From: Parasponia andersonii
Taxonomy: Eukaryota > Streptophyta > Magnoliopsida > Rosales > Cannabaceae
DNA: 64,000 nucleotides
Assembly (NCBI GenBank): GCA_002914805.1
Contig: JXTB01000738.1
Coordinates: 62,001 to 126,000, forward strand
Reading direction: 5' to 3'
Positions 10,576-22,796 of this stretch are shown piece after piece. A program made the translations under genes and the position numbers. Numbering within the stretch: position 1 is the first letter of the stretch; each line of letters opens with the position of its first letter. A model generated the notes under the pieces. The model was given only the letters and a program-made list of their open reading frames with translations, was not told the origin of the DNA and did no database searches.

Positions 10576-13500
10576 TAGAACTGTCAAAATGGGCTGGGCT
10601 GGCCTCATAATGGGTATTTTGACTTGACGGACTAGGCTGGCCCAACCCGTCTAAATGAGTAGGCTAACCTGGCCCGGCTCATATGAGTGAGAAGGGGCTT
10701 AGCCCAACACTATGGCCTAGGCAGGCCTTAGGCAGGCTGGGCTTAGGCCAGCCCAAAAGCAAGGTCGATGCAGGCTAGCCTGTCCGGCCCGCATGTTAGC
10801 CATTTTTTTTTTAAAAAAGCTTTTTTTAAAAGGTTTTAAATTAAAATTTTTAATGAATTTTAATAATTAAAAAAACAAATTATATATATGTGATAAAACT
10901 TATCACAAATAATTTTACAACTTTTACAATAAAAATTAAAAAATAACACATAACTTAAGTTGATGAAAAAAAAAGTAAATTAAATTTGAAAAAATAATAA
11001 ATTCAATTTTATTGATAAAATTTTTGTCTACCTCACAATCATTAATTCATTATTCATTAATCATGCTTCATCATTGTCATTCATGTATAAATTATTAAAA
11101 TCCTTGGTCAATTCTTTATTGTGAATAGTATGTTGATTTCGTTTCACTGCTCATTCTCAATCTTTAACACATGTTAGCATCTCAACCATTTTAAGAGTCA
11201 ACGAAGTCCTTCGATCGTCTAATATTCTCCTAGTAGTGCTAAGAGAAGACTCCGAAGAAACTGTAGATACTAGAATAATTAAGATATCATATACTAATTA
11301 TGGAAGTACCTAGAATTTTCCTTGATATTTTTGCTACCATTCTAAAATTTTGAAGTTTTCATCTTCACCGTCGATATTGGAATCTAGCTTAAGATACTAG
11401 TTAAGTTCCGAAGATTGCGGCGGATTCGTTGTTGTTGATAATGGACCTAATGATTGACTTAAATTTAATGATGATGATGATGAGTCATGCCCATGCCAAT
11501 GAATATAGGACCAGATAGACTTTTTCTTTGATCGCTTTTTGGATTGTTATGGGATTTCTTGTTGATTTATATTCGTACTGCTAAACTTAGCCTCATATAT
11601 ACTAAACAGTTCAAAAAATGTATCACATACGTTAGTATATTCGAATGTAAAATTTAACTCTAAAGTATTACCAATGTGACCAATAATAGTAGAAACACCA
11701 TTTAATTTAGCTCTAGGATCTAAAATAAAAGCAAAGGAAAATAATAAAGGAATTTTGGACCAATATTTCAAATAAACTTCTTGCATTTTAATTATCATAG
11801 GTCCAAATATAGAGTTATATTTTTCTTTAGAAAATATTAACGCAATAAAAAATATGTGATGTAAAATAATTGGAGAAGTTGGATAATAAACACTAGATAA
11901 AACGACGGTAGCATCATAAAAAACTTATAAAAATTGTACAAAATTTTCACAAATAAACCAATCTTCATATTTTAAATTTAGTACCCCATTTTTGAATTGA
12001 AAAACATAGTAATGGTATTTTTATACGCTATTATATTTTTAAACATTAAATAGGTGGAATTCCACCTTGCAGGCATATTAAGTTAAAATTTTCTTGGAGG
12101 TAACCCTTCGACTTTGCAATATTTTTTAAATTTGACAATACGAGGATTAGAAGTATGAATATAAGCAATAACATTTCGAACATTTTCAATATATATAGAT
12201 AGTATTTCAATACCTGATTTGATGATGAGGTTGATTGTATGGCATGCACAACGTTAATGTAATAAAAATTCTTCTGTGTATGAGCTTAATGAGTTTTGAT
12301 GTAATTTTATGGCCTTTGTATTGGAAGTAACATTATTAAAAGTGATAGAAAAAATACGGTTTACTATGTTATATTCTTCTATAAAACTTAAGATTCTTTC
12401 ACAGATAATTTCAGTAATGTCCTTTTAATCAACGACTTTAAAACCAATTATTCTTTTTTGCAATATTCATTTTTCATCACAATAATGTACAACTATACTT
12501 ATATAATCTTATTTAGAAATAACACCCCAGATATTAGATGTCAATGCAATGCAAAAATTTAATACAAGCATTTCAAATGTTAGTTTGGTGCTCATATTTT
12601 TATAAACTTTAAATAAATCACTTCTAGTAGTATTCCTAGAAACCTTTTTAAAGTTTAGATAATATGTTCTTTATTCATCAGATTCACTAATACATAGTGG
12701 CAAATTCTTTGAAGCAATAAAACATGATAATGACTCCCCTAGCAACTACAGGATCATAGTACTAAGTACTTACCAAACCATCCTTATTGAGTTAAAGTAT
12801 TGATTGAGTAGGTTGTATAACTCTTTAAGGACCTTGATATTTGAGAAAACATTTATCATTGTGTCTTTTGAGGCGGATGGTACCGCTAGGTGGTTTAGCG
12901 GAGAATAGCTTCTTGCAATATATTTATACTTTGTTATTTTTGTTTTGTTGTTATTGTCATCATCTTAGTATTCCATGTCGAAGTGGTCCCATAAATTAGA
13001 AGTTGTTCTCACATGATTTGATTTTGAGGTCATGCTTGCACTGGGAGAATAACTTTCTTAAAATTATAAATGACTTCCACTGGCATGTAGATTATTTTGC
13101 ATTTCAAGGACTTGGTCACCTCCTTCTATTATGCAGATTTGTTCTTCTTTCTCATTAACATCTATCTCTAAATTAATAGAAAGATTCTTTGACATATCCA
13201 TACCCTACATTAACTAAATTTAATTAGAATGAAAATTAATTATTTAACATTAAACATATTTTTATATTAAGTAATTTAAATTACAATGAGAATTAACATA
13301 TTACTATTTTACTATTGACTAAATTTAAATTTAAGTTGCATGAAAATTAACAATTTAGTTTTATACAAACTAATTTAAATTACAATGATAACTAACAAAT
13401 TATTATTTTACTACATTGATTAAATTTAAATTTAATTAGAATTAAAATTAACAATTTAACATTAAATATATTACTGTACTAACTAACTTAAATTACAATG

Positions 13501-14284
13501 ATAATTGACATATTACTATTTTACTACATTTGCTAAATTTAAATTTAATTAGAATTAAAATTAACAATTTAATATTAAATATATTACTACACTATTTATG
13601 TCTATCAGTCTATCTATGTAGTGATAAATTACTAATTGATATTAAAAACATAAGAGTAATAAATTAAATTTTAAAAAAATTTAGAAATTGAAATTACCTT
13701 GAATTAAGATTTGAGTAAACTTTTGACTTGGATTTTAGTTGGATACTTGGATATTGGAACTTGGAAGAATTGAAGCTTAAAAATAGAAATATAACTATAA
13801 ATTATAATTTTGTAATTACTAATATTAAATAGTAATTAGATTATATAATTAATTAGAAAAAATGTAAATTAAGAAAATAATAGAGAAATGAGAGAATAAA
13901 AATAGAAGAGAGCTACTTGTGTGAAGAATGAGTGAGAAAAAAAGAGGTATTTATAGTATAGAATTTAAAGTTTTTTTTTTAATTTTTTAATTAATAAAAA
14001 AATAGCTAAATAGCCGTTGAGACTAAGGCCAATATAGCCATTGCCTAATGGCTATATTTTTTTTAAGAGCCCGTAAATATGGCCCATAAGGGCCATAACG
14101 TAACACAAAAAAAAAAAAAATCAAGCCAGACCAGTCCCGGACTGAGAATGTTAGGCCTAATTCGGCTCCAGAAATATGACCAGGTTGGGCCCAAGCCTAT
14201 TTCGACTGGGCCAAACAGGCTCGCGGGCTACATTTTCTGGCCACGGGCGAGCCCATTGGACCATGTCTATTTTTGATAGTACTA
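10576..14284 (-). mobile_element. hAT-family DNA transposon, decayed but with both ends
   Basis: The left terminus TAGAACTGTCAAAATGGGCT and the minus-strand right terminus TAGTACTATCAAAAATAGAC form a typical hAT inverted repeat. Flanking 8-mers are ATACAAGC (10568-10575) and GTACAAGC (14285-14292), matching at 7 of 8 positions. GGCCCGGCC/GGGCTGGC-rich sub-terminal blocks lie inside both ends (about 10600-10800 and 14120-14260). The 3.7-kb body carries transposase remnants on the minus strand. The element was probably autonomous in origin and is now inactive. Confidence 0.85.
11110..13200 (-). pseudogene. hAT transposase remnant
   Basis: Reading the minus strand, recognisable pieces appear in the right order: an N-terminal start near 13200 (MDMSKNLSINLEID), a BED-finger-like piece (TTSNLWDHFD) near 13000, the RNase-H-like core word RCACHTINLIIKSG near 12240, then KYWSKIPLLFSFAFILDPRA (about 11760) and a C-terminal hAT dimerisation piece (RRILDDRRTSLTLKMVEMLT) near 11230. 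These match the usual layout of hAT transposases. Stop codons and frame changes interrupt the reading, so no functional protein is encoded. Confidence 0.8.
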
Positions 14285-14292
14285 GTACAAGC

Positions 14293-16551
14293 TAAGCTCT
14301 ATTACACATATGAAATATGTACGTGAATCAGAATCAGAGGGTGATACATTCAAAAGTATAGGACTACTAATGCCTCAATTGATATTAGTAGGACCCACTT
14401 CTATTATACATTCCAAGGTTAATGGGTCCCACTTTAAAATACATTTTTTAAAAGTTCTTTTTAGATTTATATTAAATTAAAACTCATTTATTCCACATTT
14501 TAATGCTAGTGGGTCCTATTTTATTAAAAATAATCGTAATTTAATCTAATACGATACTAAACATCGAATAGTTTTACGTAAAAATTAGCATTATGTGGAT
14601 ACGAATTCACGTAATAAGATATAAAGGGAAAAAAAGTGCGTCTAAAATTTCACATGGTCCCAATTAGTATCATTTGAAGTTTTTCTTCAATCGACGACAA
14701 AATTGATAATAAATAACAAAGTTGAATCAATGGATCAAGTATGTTCAAGAGATATTCAAGGCATCACGCTATTAAGTAACAATTTAGAAACGAAAAAAGA
14801 AGTCATGATGCTTTCTAAAAAATTTACCTTTTAAGGACAATGATGCCATCAAGGGGTAAGGAGTATTATGTACCTTTTTTTTTATTGTTCATATTTTTTA
14901 ATTTATTTGATTTAGTTGTGAAATTTTATTACTTATACCATTTTTACTCCTTTGTGATAGATACTTATTTTAGTTATTAATACTTTGGATTATTTCTTGT
15001 TTAAAGTTAAGTGATTTAGTAGGACTGGTATAGCCATTTACTCAGTTTGGAATGGCTTCTTACGCTCCATTTCTAATTATTAGATAATTTCTTCTATAAT
15101 TGATTGTTGGAAAACCAGCTTGTTGTCAAATTATTCATAATCTGCTGCTTAAAGAAAAAAAAAAAAAAAAGCAGCTTTTGAATATTTCGCAGGGAGGGAA
15201 AAAAAAAAAAGAAATGGAAGCGATAGACAAAGAAGTCCAACCACTTATCATGGTAGTTTTGAGAAGCTTTAAAATCTAGCTTTTAGCTTTACCTTCCAGC
15301 TTTTCAAAATAACAAATTCTAACAACACAAAATACTAAAAATTTTAGAGATTTAGTTAACTAAAATTCAGTTATTAATAAAGAATGGTATGGAGAGTATT
15401 TTATTACAAACATATTGTTTGTTTGTTTTGGATGTCCGGATTTCTCGAAAACTTAATTTTGAGATTAAGGTTCCACTATCGCCTTTATTTTATATTTGAG
15501 ATACGCATTCAAAAGACTTATATTACTAGGTATCAATGAAGTATGAGACATCTTATTTTAATGTATTTCCATGAAAATACTTTGTTTCTTATTATTCTTC
15601 TCTTGCAACCTGCTTTACTTAGATCGCAAAAGCGATAAACCATTTTTTTTTCTTTTTCAATCTTTATTAATTTTGTTTTTGTTTTTGTTTTTTTTGAGAA
15701 GTTATAGACAATAAAGAAGAAGATTCATGATATCTTTTTTCTTTCTTAATTGGAATAATTATATTTGTATACCTTGCTTTTAACTGTTTGCTAAGTTTAT
15801 ATTTTGCATTATAGTTATTATTAATATTGACTTTTAAATTTAGAATTTTGTAACAAATTCATACTTCTTTCTAGGTTAAACATTAATTTTGACTATTATG
15901 TTTACCAAAATACCCTTAAAAGTTATATATATATATTTTTTTCAAAAAATCAAATCTAAAACATATAAAATTGTTATTTTTTATAAATAATATTTAATTG
16001 TTGTAGGTTTTTGCATTTTTAAATTATTTATTTTTAATATTTGTGCTTTTAGCTATTAATTTTAATTAGTTTTAAATTTAAATTAAGTATTAAAATATAT
16101 AACCTAAAAATTTAAATGAGTATTTGGTAAATTCAATAAAAGAAGGTATAAATTTGTGATAAATTTTAAAATCAATATTGATAATAACCAAAATATAATA
16201 TATAAATTAAGCAAACAATCAAATTACGCAATGTAAAAATGTAATTAACTATTCTTATTTTTTTTTTTAATTTTTAGAGTTATAAGTACAGAATGTACGA
16301 TTGACGTTTGTAAATTGATTGTGCTTCTATGAGAGAGAGAGAGAGAGATTTAATAAGGTAATGTAAGTGTAGATTTCACAACATTTTGGGTGGACTCGTT
16401 CGTCGTTCAAAACCAATCACAGAGTTTATAGTGTGCATCGCATTTCTCCACATAAAAAGAGGTAAAATTGTAGAAGTTCCCTTCAAGATTATGCTTAGGT
16501 GTATATTAGTAACAAGTTGTAATATGCTACTTTCAGTTAAAAAATAAATAA
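14293..16551. other. Intergenic, no gene seen
   Basis: AT-rich sequence with poly-A and poly-T runs (15154-15169, 15198-15210) and a short (GA)n tract at 16332-16347. No open frame with protein-like composition and no element boundary that I can support. Confidence 0.6.
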
Positions 16552-17058
16552 ATATAATAATGATCTTTGAATTATACTCGTTGTATCACATTGTTCTTTG
16601 AATTTTTAACTTACATAATAATAATTTCTAAATTATATAATCATTACAATAATGACCCATTTGTCATATATTTTTAGTTTTTTAACAGAAAATAGTCATA
16701 GACAAAAAGTGTAATTTAGCATTATTTGCTTATATGATTTAAAATCTCATTTTTAGTCATAGTTATTAAACTGCACTTTACACATAACTCATTTTTATTA
16801 AAAATTTAACAGTTTGTGAAAAAAAAAGTCATTACTGTAATAGTCTAATGTATAAATTAAAAATTTGATATCTCATTCTCGACCATAATTATCAAACAGT
16901 ATGCTTTGTGATGATTTATTTCTTTTAAATGTTTAACAGTTTATGATAAAAAAAATTATATTACAATAATTACGTAATTTAAGAATCATTAACATGCAAG
17001 TTAAAAATTTAGGAACAAAATAATAAAACAGGTATAATTCAAGAACTATTAATATCTT
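16552..17058. repeat. Long-inverted-repeat MITE, copy 2
   Basis: Same family as 2406-2932: the left arm has TGATCTTTGAATTATACTCG and ACTTACATAATAATAATTTC, and the right arm has the corresponding blocks inverted, ending GGTATAATTCAAGAACTATT. The interior shares TCATAGACAAAAAGTGTAAT-type sequence with copy 1. The two copies are clearly diverged, so they are not a recent duplication. No coding sequence. Confidence 0.6.
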
Positions 17059-17125
17059 TAACGAAGAAAAAAAATTATAACTAAATGTTAGATGAAATAA
17101 ATATTTTACGGTGACTACAAAGTTG

Positions 17126-17598
17126 TAGAGCTGTAAATATGGGCAGCTCGGCCCGGCCCGTTCGGGCTTGAGGAGAAATTTGGGCCGGGCCAGCCCGCAA
17201 AGCATTTTTGAAGGCCCAGCCCGGCCCGACAGCCCGTAGGGCCAAAGTTCCGGGTCGGGCTGAGCCGGGCTAAATCCGATCCGGTCCGGTAATTTAAAAA
17301 AAAATGAAAAAATGGAAAAATAAATAGAAAAATGAATCTTTTTCAATAAAAAATAAAATTACTAGTTGTATACTTATTTATTTAGTAAAGTAAATAACTA
17401 AAATTAATAACACAAGTTTTTAAAAATAAAAGGGAAAAAAAAATGTGCGGGACACCAATCCGGCCCAGAGGGCCAGGACCAATGGCCCAGCCCGGCCCGG
17501 CCTTAGAGGCTGGGCCATTCACACCCAAGCCGACCCGGGCGGGCCCGCGGGCCAAATGAGCGGGCTGCCCGTTGGGCCTGCCCAAATTTTCAGGTATG
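17126..17598. mobile_element. Non-autonomous hAT element with GC-rich ends
   Basis: The exact 8-bp direct repeat CAAAGTTG flanks the unit (17118-17125 and 17599-17606). Termini are TAGAGCTGTAAATATGGGCA (left) and, on the minus strand, CATACCTGAAAATTTGGGCA (right), agreeing at most positions. Two strongly GC-rich blocks made of GGCCCGGCCC-type words (17150-17290 and 17455-17585) enclose an AT-rich centre of about 160 bases. Nothing in it codes for protein; proline/glycine-rich open frames on both strands are artefacts of the GC words. At 473 bp it would need transposase in trans. Confidence 0.85.
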
Positions 17599-17606
17599 CA
17601 AAGTTG

Positions 17607-18423
17607 TATCACTTATTTATATATATATATATATATATTATTTGTAGTTCAATTCCCATAGCTAAAAGTGGTTGTAAGTTGAAATGTTTAAGAAAACAAA
17701 AATCAGAACAAAAGTTAGGAAACAAAAACAAAAAACAAAAAGAGCACTGAAAGAAGCAATCCCATCCTTTTTTTTTTTTCCCTCTCCTTGAAAGGGCAAT
17801 CCCTTCCAAGTTCCATCTGCTGCTCTCGCGAATGGTTTTATTTTTGGAAGGATCGATAATCAGTCCTTCCCCAACATCTCTTCCCCACTCCTCTCAACAT
17901 CAGTCTGTGTCTGTCTAATAATATAGCAACAGTTTTAAACAGAATAATAATAGTGGGGTGAACTGGAACCCCCTAATTCAGACCGTCCACGTCAGCCCAC
18001 TAACGCTTGGACCTGATAGAGTCCAAGTGGTGGCATTCCCAGCGGGCCCAATTGCCCCAAGACCCAGCCCAAGGCCCATTGAGTGGTAGCCAGCCAGTCA
18101 GACTCAAAAGTCTCTAGTTCTAAGAGGCTGTAATCAGATAAGACCTCACAAGACACTATCCCAAATTCGAATCCTATGCCCATAGGGGAATCCACAAATG
18201 TGGGGGAAGCTCATCTCAAAAGAAGTATTCTCTATTCCCAGGTTCCCAGCTACATGCCAATCCTAATTAGGTCAACATAAAAGATACAACTACCAACCAA
18301 TTCTCTATCTTGACAATGAAAAGCTCATAGCTCATTCTTATTATTAGGCTCATTATATTCTACATGAATTACAAATACTAGCTAAAAAACAATACATTAC
18401 TCACGACCCGTGGGAATTATAAG
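17607..18423. other. Intergenic, no gene seen
   Basis: Contains a (TA)n tract at 17620-17638. A moderately GC-rich patch at 17940-18240 has an open frame on the minus strand, but I do not recognise any protein family in it. Confidence 0.5.
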
Positions 18424-19069
18424 CAGTGACAGATCCAAGATTTTATTTCAGTAGGTGCATATTTGTGATATTAAATTCTTAGACGAATGGCTCCAATAAT
18501 CAATTTCAATTTTACTAGATTTCAAACTATGTCAATTTTTCCTTTCAAAATGTGCATTTTTTTCAGAAAGAATATTTCTCTACAGGTTACCAATATATAT
18601 ACGGTTCAATAATACCTTATAAAAGTAAACTCTATATGATTGCAATTAATTATTATAACCTAACAAACAAAGACAATCTAGGTTCATCCTGAAAAGGCAT
18701 GGTAGATAAAAGTACAATCATGAAAAAAGGAAACAAGGTTAATGGATATATAATAACAAAAAATAGTTTTTTGAAAATTTTTATTTAATTTTATTAAATT
18801 CTTTATATTTAGTTGATATTAAATTTACATAATTTAGTATACTTACTCTTGTTGATTAAAAGCAATAAATTGTAATTAAAGTTGGTGAAGAAATAAAATA
18901 AAATGAAATCTAATTGAGGGCATAATTGAAAAAGAAACAAGTAGAGGTATAGGGTCAAAAAGTTAAGTGCGGGCAAATAGTGATGAATAAGAGAATAAGA
19001 TAATACATGTGGTAAAAATATAATTTTAAAAAATTGTGTGGGAGCACACCCAACATTGGTCCGTCTTTG
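18424..19069. mobile_element. hAT-type MITE (GATCC-ended family)
   Basis: The left end CAGTGACAGATCCAAGATTT and the minus-strand right end CAAAGACGGACCAATGTTGG are imperfect inverted repeats of a kind common in plants. Flanking 8-mers are ATTATAAG (18416-18423) and ATTATAAC (19070-19077), matching at 7 of 8. The 646-bp interior is non-coding and AT-rich. Confidence 0.6.
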
Positions 19070-19077
19070 ATTATAAC

Positions 19078-20812
19078 TTCTTAGTCAATTTAGTAAAATT
19101 GGACAGAGGATTTGAATTCGCAAAGATGGCTTTTCTTCTTGTGTTTTCATAATTTCTCCTTCACTAACTTAATCATTGTAGGCTCTTTGACAAACACTAC
19201 GTCCAAGTTGGCAACTCTTAATTCTACGAGTAGATTTTAGTTTCTATGTACAACAACAATATTATATAATAATAAAAGAAAGACATGCAATTATAATGTT
19301 GAGCTTGAGTTAACTCCACAAATTTTAGTGTAACGTTGCCATGTGCATCGTGATGGGACACGAGAAGGGAATAAGTTATTGGTTTCTCTCAATGATTGAT
19401 CATTATTTGAACACACATCATGTATGTATACGTTCATTAGTTCATGATCCGCAATCTTTTACAACTGTAGCTTCTGAAATAGAAAATTTTCCGAAATTCC
19501 TAAAAAGTACTTTCTTCGTTAAGATATAACGTCATATAGCTAGACTCACTATAATTATTGATAAGTAGACAGCATCTCTTTAAGAACAAACACCAAGATA
19601 TATGTTTAGCAAGAAAAAAACACAGAGATAAAAGTAACAAGAAGTCAAATCACCCAATAGCAATATTTCTTCTACTTTTTGAGAGCATATATATATATAT
19701 ACATATATATATATAAACACATAATGGGAAGATATAATAATAATATATTGTGAATATATATGGATAAATGATCACTAGCTAATTTGCATGGGTGATCTGT
19801 ATCTAAATGTGCATATATATATATATATATATACGCACAATATATACATATGCATGCACTAACGTCAATCAATCAATGAAATGGAGGCTCTCTTCTACTT
19901 TGTGAAAAAATGAATAATTAAAAAAAAAATACTATTAATTGATCATCAAGAAAGGACACCAACTTTTGAAAATGGATGGCACGCACGATTGTCTAGATGT
20001 TTATAAGAGGAACTCTTCGGAGACATGTTGTGGGCAATGATTTTGGCTTATGTTGTCAACCGCTTCCAAATCTCTGTGTTGAATTTTAAAGGGTTGCCCT
20101 TGTTGTGTTGTATAAAGCTCGAATGTTTGGTACCACTCTCTTGCGTCTTTTTCCTATCAAATACAAATTATCGCTTCTGCGCGCATGAATTTTTTTTAAC
20201 GTTAAGCGGCCGTTTCTCTTCTCGACTCCCATTGGGTCGACCTTGCCCCCATTTTTCAAACCCTCACATGACACTTGCTCATTCCATAATTATATATCAT
20301 ATAAATAGTATTAATAAATTTTTTTAATGTTTAATTTTCTACAATATATATATATATAATAATCTTGCATGTCCTATAACTAGTTAATTTAACATTGATC
20401 GCCATGATCACAAACCATCTTTCAACATCTTATTTGAGAATCAATACAGTACTCTATGTGTAACATTATTTATCACATCTAATTCAGAAATGGTGTGAGT
20501 TAACTAATTTCTCCCCTCTATAGGGGTAGATAGATTATGTCATTTCAGAATCAAATTACAACTTTATTAGCTTATTATTCATTTGCTCTCAACTTTCTTT
20601 CTAATCTATACATCTTATAAAACTTTTACTTACTGGATGACATGACATTCAATCTCATAACATATATAGTAGCTTATAGTATATATATTGTAGCGTGGTC
20701 ATGTAAATATTTTAGTCTTTTTTTCCGTATCTTTTTCCCTGAAACCATGTTTGAAACATGAGACATAAATAAAATACATATCAGACATAAATCCAGTTAA
20801 TTGAATATTTGT

Positions 20813-20850
<38 letters not shown>
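19078..20850. other. Intergenic with several (TA)n tracts, no gene seen
   Basis: (TA)n tracts lie at 19688-19716, 19814-19833, 20344-20360 and 20823-20850. Short open frames are present on both strands but have no recognisable protein features. The last (TA)n tract abuts the first MITE copy at 20851. Confidence 0.6.
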
Positions 20851-20855
<5 letters not shown>

Positions 20856-21087
20856 CAATCCAGTAGGTATTTTTTTTTTTACCTATGCATAGGTATCAAT
20901 TTGGCCAATGAAAATTTAGCATGTATATTTTTTTATTGTAAAAAGTAAGAGAGAGAAAGAGCATTAATGATGCACGTCTTTTCATGGACTTCATTATAGT
21001 CATTAGATCACTATTAAATAGTGATCCAACAGCTAAAAAAATTATCTACCCATAGGTAAAAAAAATACCTATTAGATTGACAACCTC
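20851..21087 (+). mobile_element. (TA)n-flanked MITE, copy A
   Basis: Begins CACCAATCCAGTAGGTATTT and ends with TACCTATTAGATTGACAACC. The right end read on the minus strand (GGTTGTCAATCTAATAGGTA) is an imperfect inverted repeat of the left end, about 40 bp long including TTTTTTTTACCTATG. It is preceded directly by a long (TA)n tract and followed by a short one. The interior shares AAAATTTAGCATGTATATTT and GAGAGAAAGAGCATTAATGA with copies B and C. Non-coding, about 237 bp. Confidence 0.75.
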
Positions 21088-21099
21088 TATATATATATA

Positions 21100-21338
21100 G
21101 GCACCAATCCAGTAGGTATTTTTTTTTTACCTATGCATAGGTATTAATTTGGCCAATGAAAATTTAGCATGTACATTTTTTTATTGTAAAAAGTAAGAGA
21201 GAGAAAGAGCATTAATGATGCACTTCTTTTCATACACTTCATTATACCCATTGGATCACTGTCTAATGATGATCCCAATGCTAAAAAAAGAATACTTACC
21301 CATGAATAAAAAAAAATAACTATTAAATTGGCAACCTC
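21100..21338 (+). mobile_element. (TA)n-flanked MITE, copy B
   Basis: Same termini and interior as copy A, in the same orientation and separated from it by only about 12 bases of TA repeat. It differs at scattered positions (for example ACATTTTTTTATTG against ATATTTTTTTATTG), so the copies are related but not identical. Followed by TCTCTC and (TA)n. Confidence 0.75.
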
Positions 21339-21584
21339 TCTCTATATATATATATGGTCATAGCTGCTAGCTAGAGAATCACGCTTTCATACGAAATTCA
21401 AATTATTACCTTCATCAAAACTATTTTAACATATATGAGAACAGAATTAACCATAGCCACCAAGATTTAGTACGTGAACATGTTAAAACAAAAAAGGTTT
21501 TTGCTAGCATGCGACATAATAATAAGACCTTTAATTGGACTCACACGTAAAATTAACATCAGTTTACCTATATATATATATATG

Positions 21585-21810
21585 GGCACCAATCCAGTAG
21601 ATATTTTTTTTTTTACCTACCTATGTATAGGTATCAATTTGGTCAATGAAAATTTAGCATGCATATTTTTTTAATATAAAAAATAAGAGAAAGAAAGAGC
21701 ATTAATGATGTACGTCTTTTCATGCACTTCGTTATAGTCATTGTATCATCATCGGTGACCCAACGGCTAAAAAAAAAATACGTAAAGAAAAAAAATACCG
21801 ATCGACAACA
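21585..21810 (+). mobile_element. (TA)n-flanked MITE, copy C
   Basis: Third copy in the same orientation, again with a (TA)n tract on each side (21570-21583 and 21810-21832). It is the most diverged: the left end is GGGCACCAATCCAGTAGATA and the right end ATACCGATCGACAACA, with a short internal deletion near 21750. Confidence 0.7.
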
Positions 21811-22048
21811 TATATATATATATATATATATAGATATAAATAAAGGATTCAAAAGGCAATTTTTCGACTCACATAGATCCATCTAAATACTCACCTAATT
21901 CTAATGAAGAGTACTTATGATACTTCAAAAGTGTACATGTCACGCGAATGACTCAAGAGAGAAATTGGTAATAGAAAGATTGAGAGGAATGAAGAAGCTC
22001 ACTCGAACAGGGTTACTGCGACATATACAGGACAAAAAATTGCAGAGA

Positions 22049-22050
<2 letters not shown>

Positions 22051-22100
<50 letters not shown>
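22051..22100. repeat. (AG)25 microsatellite
   Basis: Fifty bases of uninterrupted AG repeat. It makes an open frame on the plus strand with an Arg-Glu repeat (21917-22165), which I do not consider a gene. Confidence 0.95.
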
Positions 22101-22105
<5 letters not shown>

Positions 22106-22731
22106 AACAAAAATATGAGTGAATATATCAGAAATCAGAAAAAAGAAAATGACTGCTGCGGTTGAGATCTTTGGACGTGTTCTTGTGGTTTTTCACTTTT
22201 TCGTTCTTTTGCGTGATGAGCCCCTCATTCACGTGTGGTAGTTGTTAGTGACTTTGTCAGATCTTGGAGAAATAAAAGATCTCCAAACTCCAAAGCATCA
22301 TGCTCTAAAACCAAAAGATGTTAAACTTTTCACACCCCAAATATTTAACCCTATTTAAATAAATATATTACTTCATGCATGTAGAATAATACATAAGACC
22401 TTCTACTCTAGTCAAAAATAAAAATAAGACCCTATAAAGCTAGAAACTAGTATTTTCTTTTTCTTCTTCTTTTTTTGAAACAATTTTCTTTTTCTTCTGA
22501 AAAGTAGAAACTAGCATTTTTATTTGTTACAACTATTATCATCATCATCACATCGTTCGAACAAAAATGCTAGACTATTGTTGCAAAATGATGTTATCAC
22601 TAGCTATAGTAGTAACAAATATATATATATATATATTTTTTCACAAAAATCCCTTCCTAAATTGCTCATGTTTATTGTAAGCTATTACAGAACTCAACAT
22701 ATGACGAATTTAGTCGTCGTGATTCTCCAAT

Positions 22732-22796
22732 AGTACTTATGTAGTTGTTTTTTTTTTTTTTTTTTCTTTCCTCGAATTCCTGGAGTACTTATATAG
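22732..22796 (-). mobile_element. Poly-A mini-insertion with direct repeats
   Basis: The 13-mers AGTACTTATGTAG (22732-22744) and AGTACTTATATAG (22784-22796) differ at one base and flank a 39-bp insert that is mostly poly-T on the plus strand, that is, a poly-A tail on the minus strand preceded by GAATTCGAGGAAAG. This is the structure left by a severely 5-prime-truncated LINE or other target-primed retroposon. Confidence 0.55.

Noticed and set aside
17382..17750. Pro/Gly/Ala-rich open frames on both strands
   Set aside because: They come from the GGCCCGGCCC words of the non-autonomous hAT element and have no homology or start context.
20851..21810. CRISPR-like array of spaced repeats
   Set aside because: The repeats are about 230 bp with terminal inverted repeats in a plant genome; they are MITE copies.
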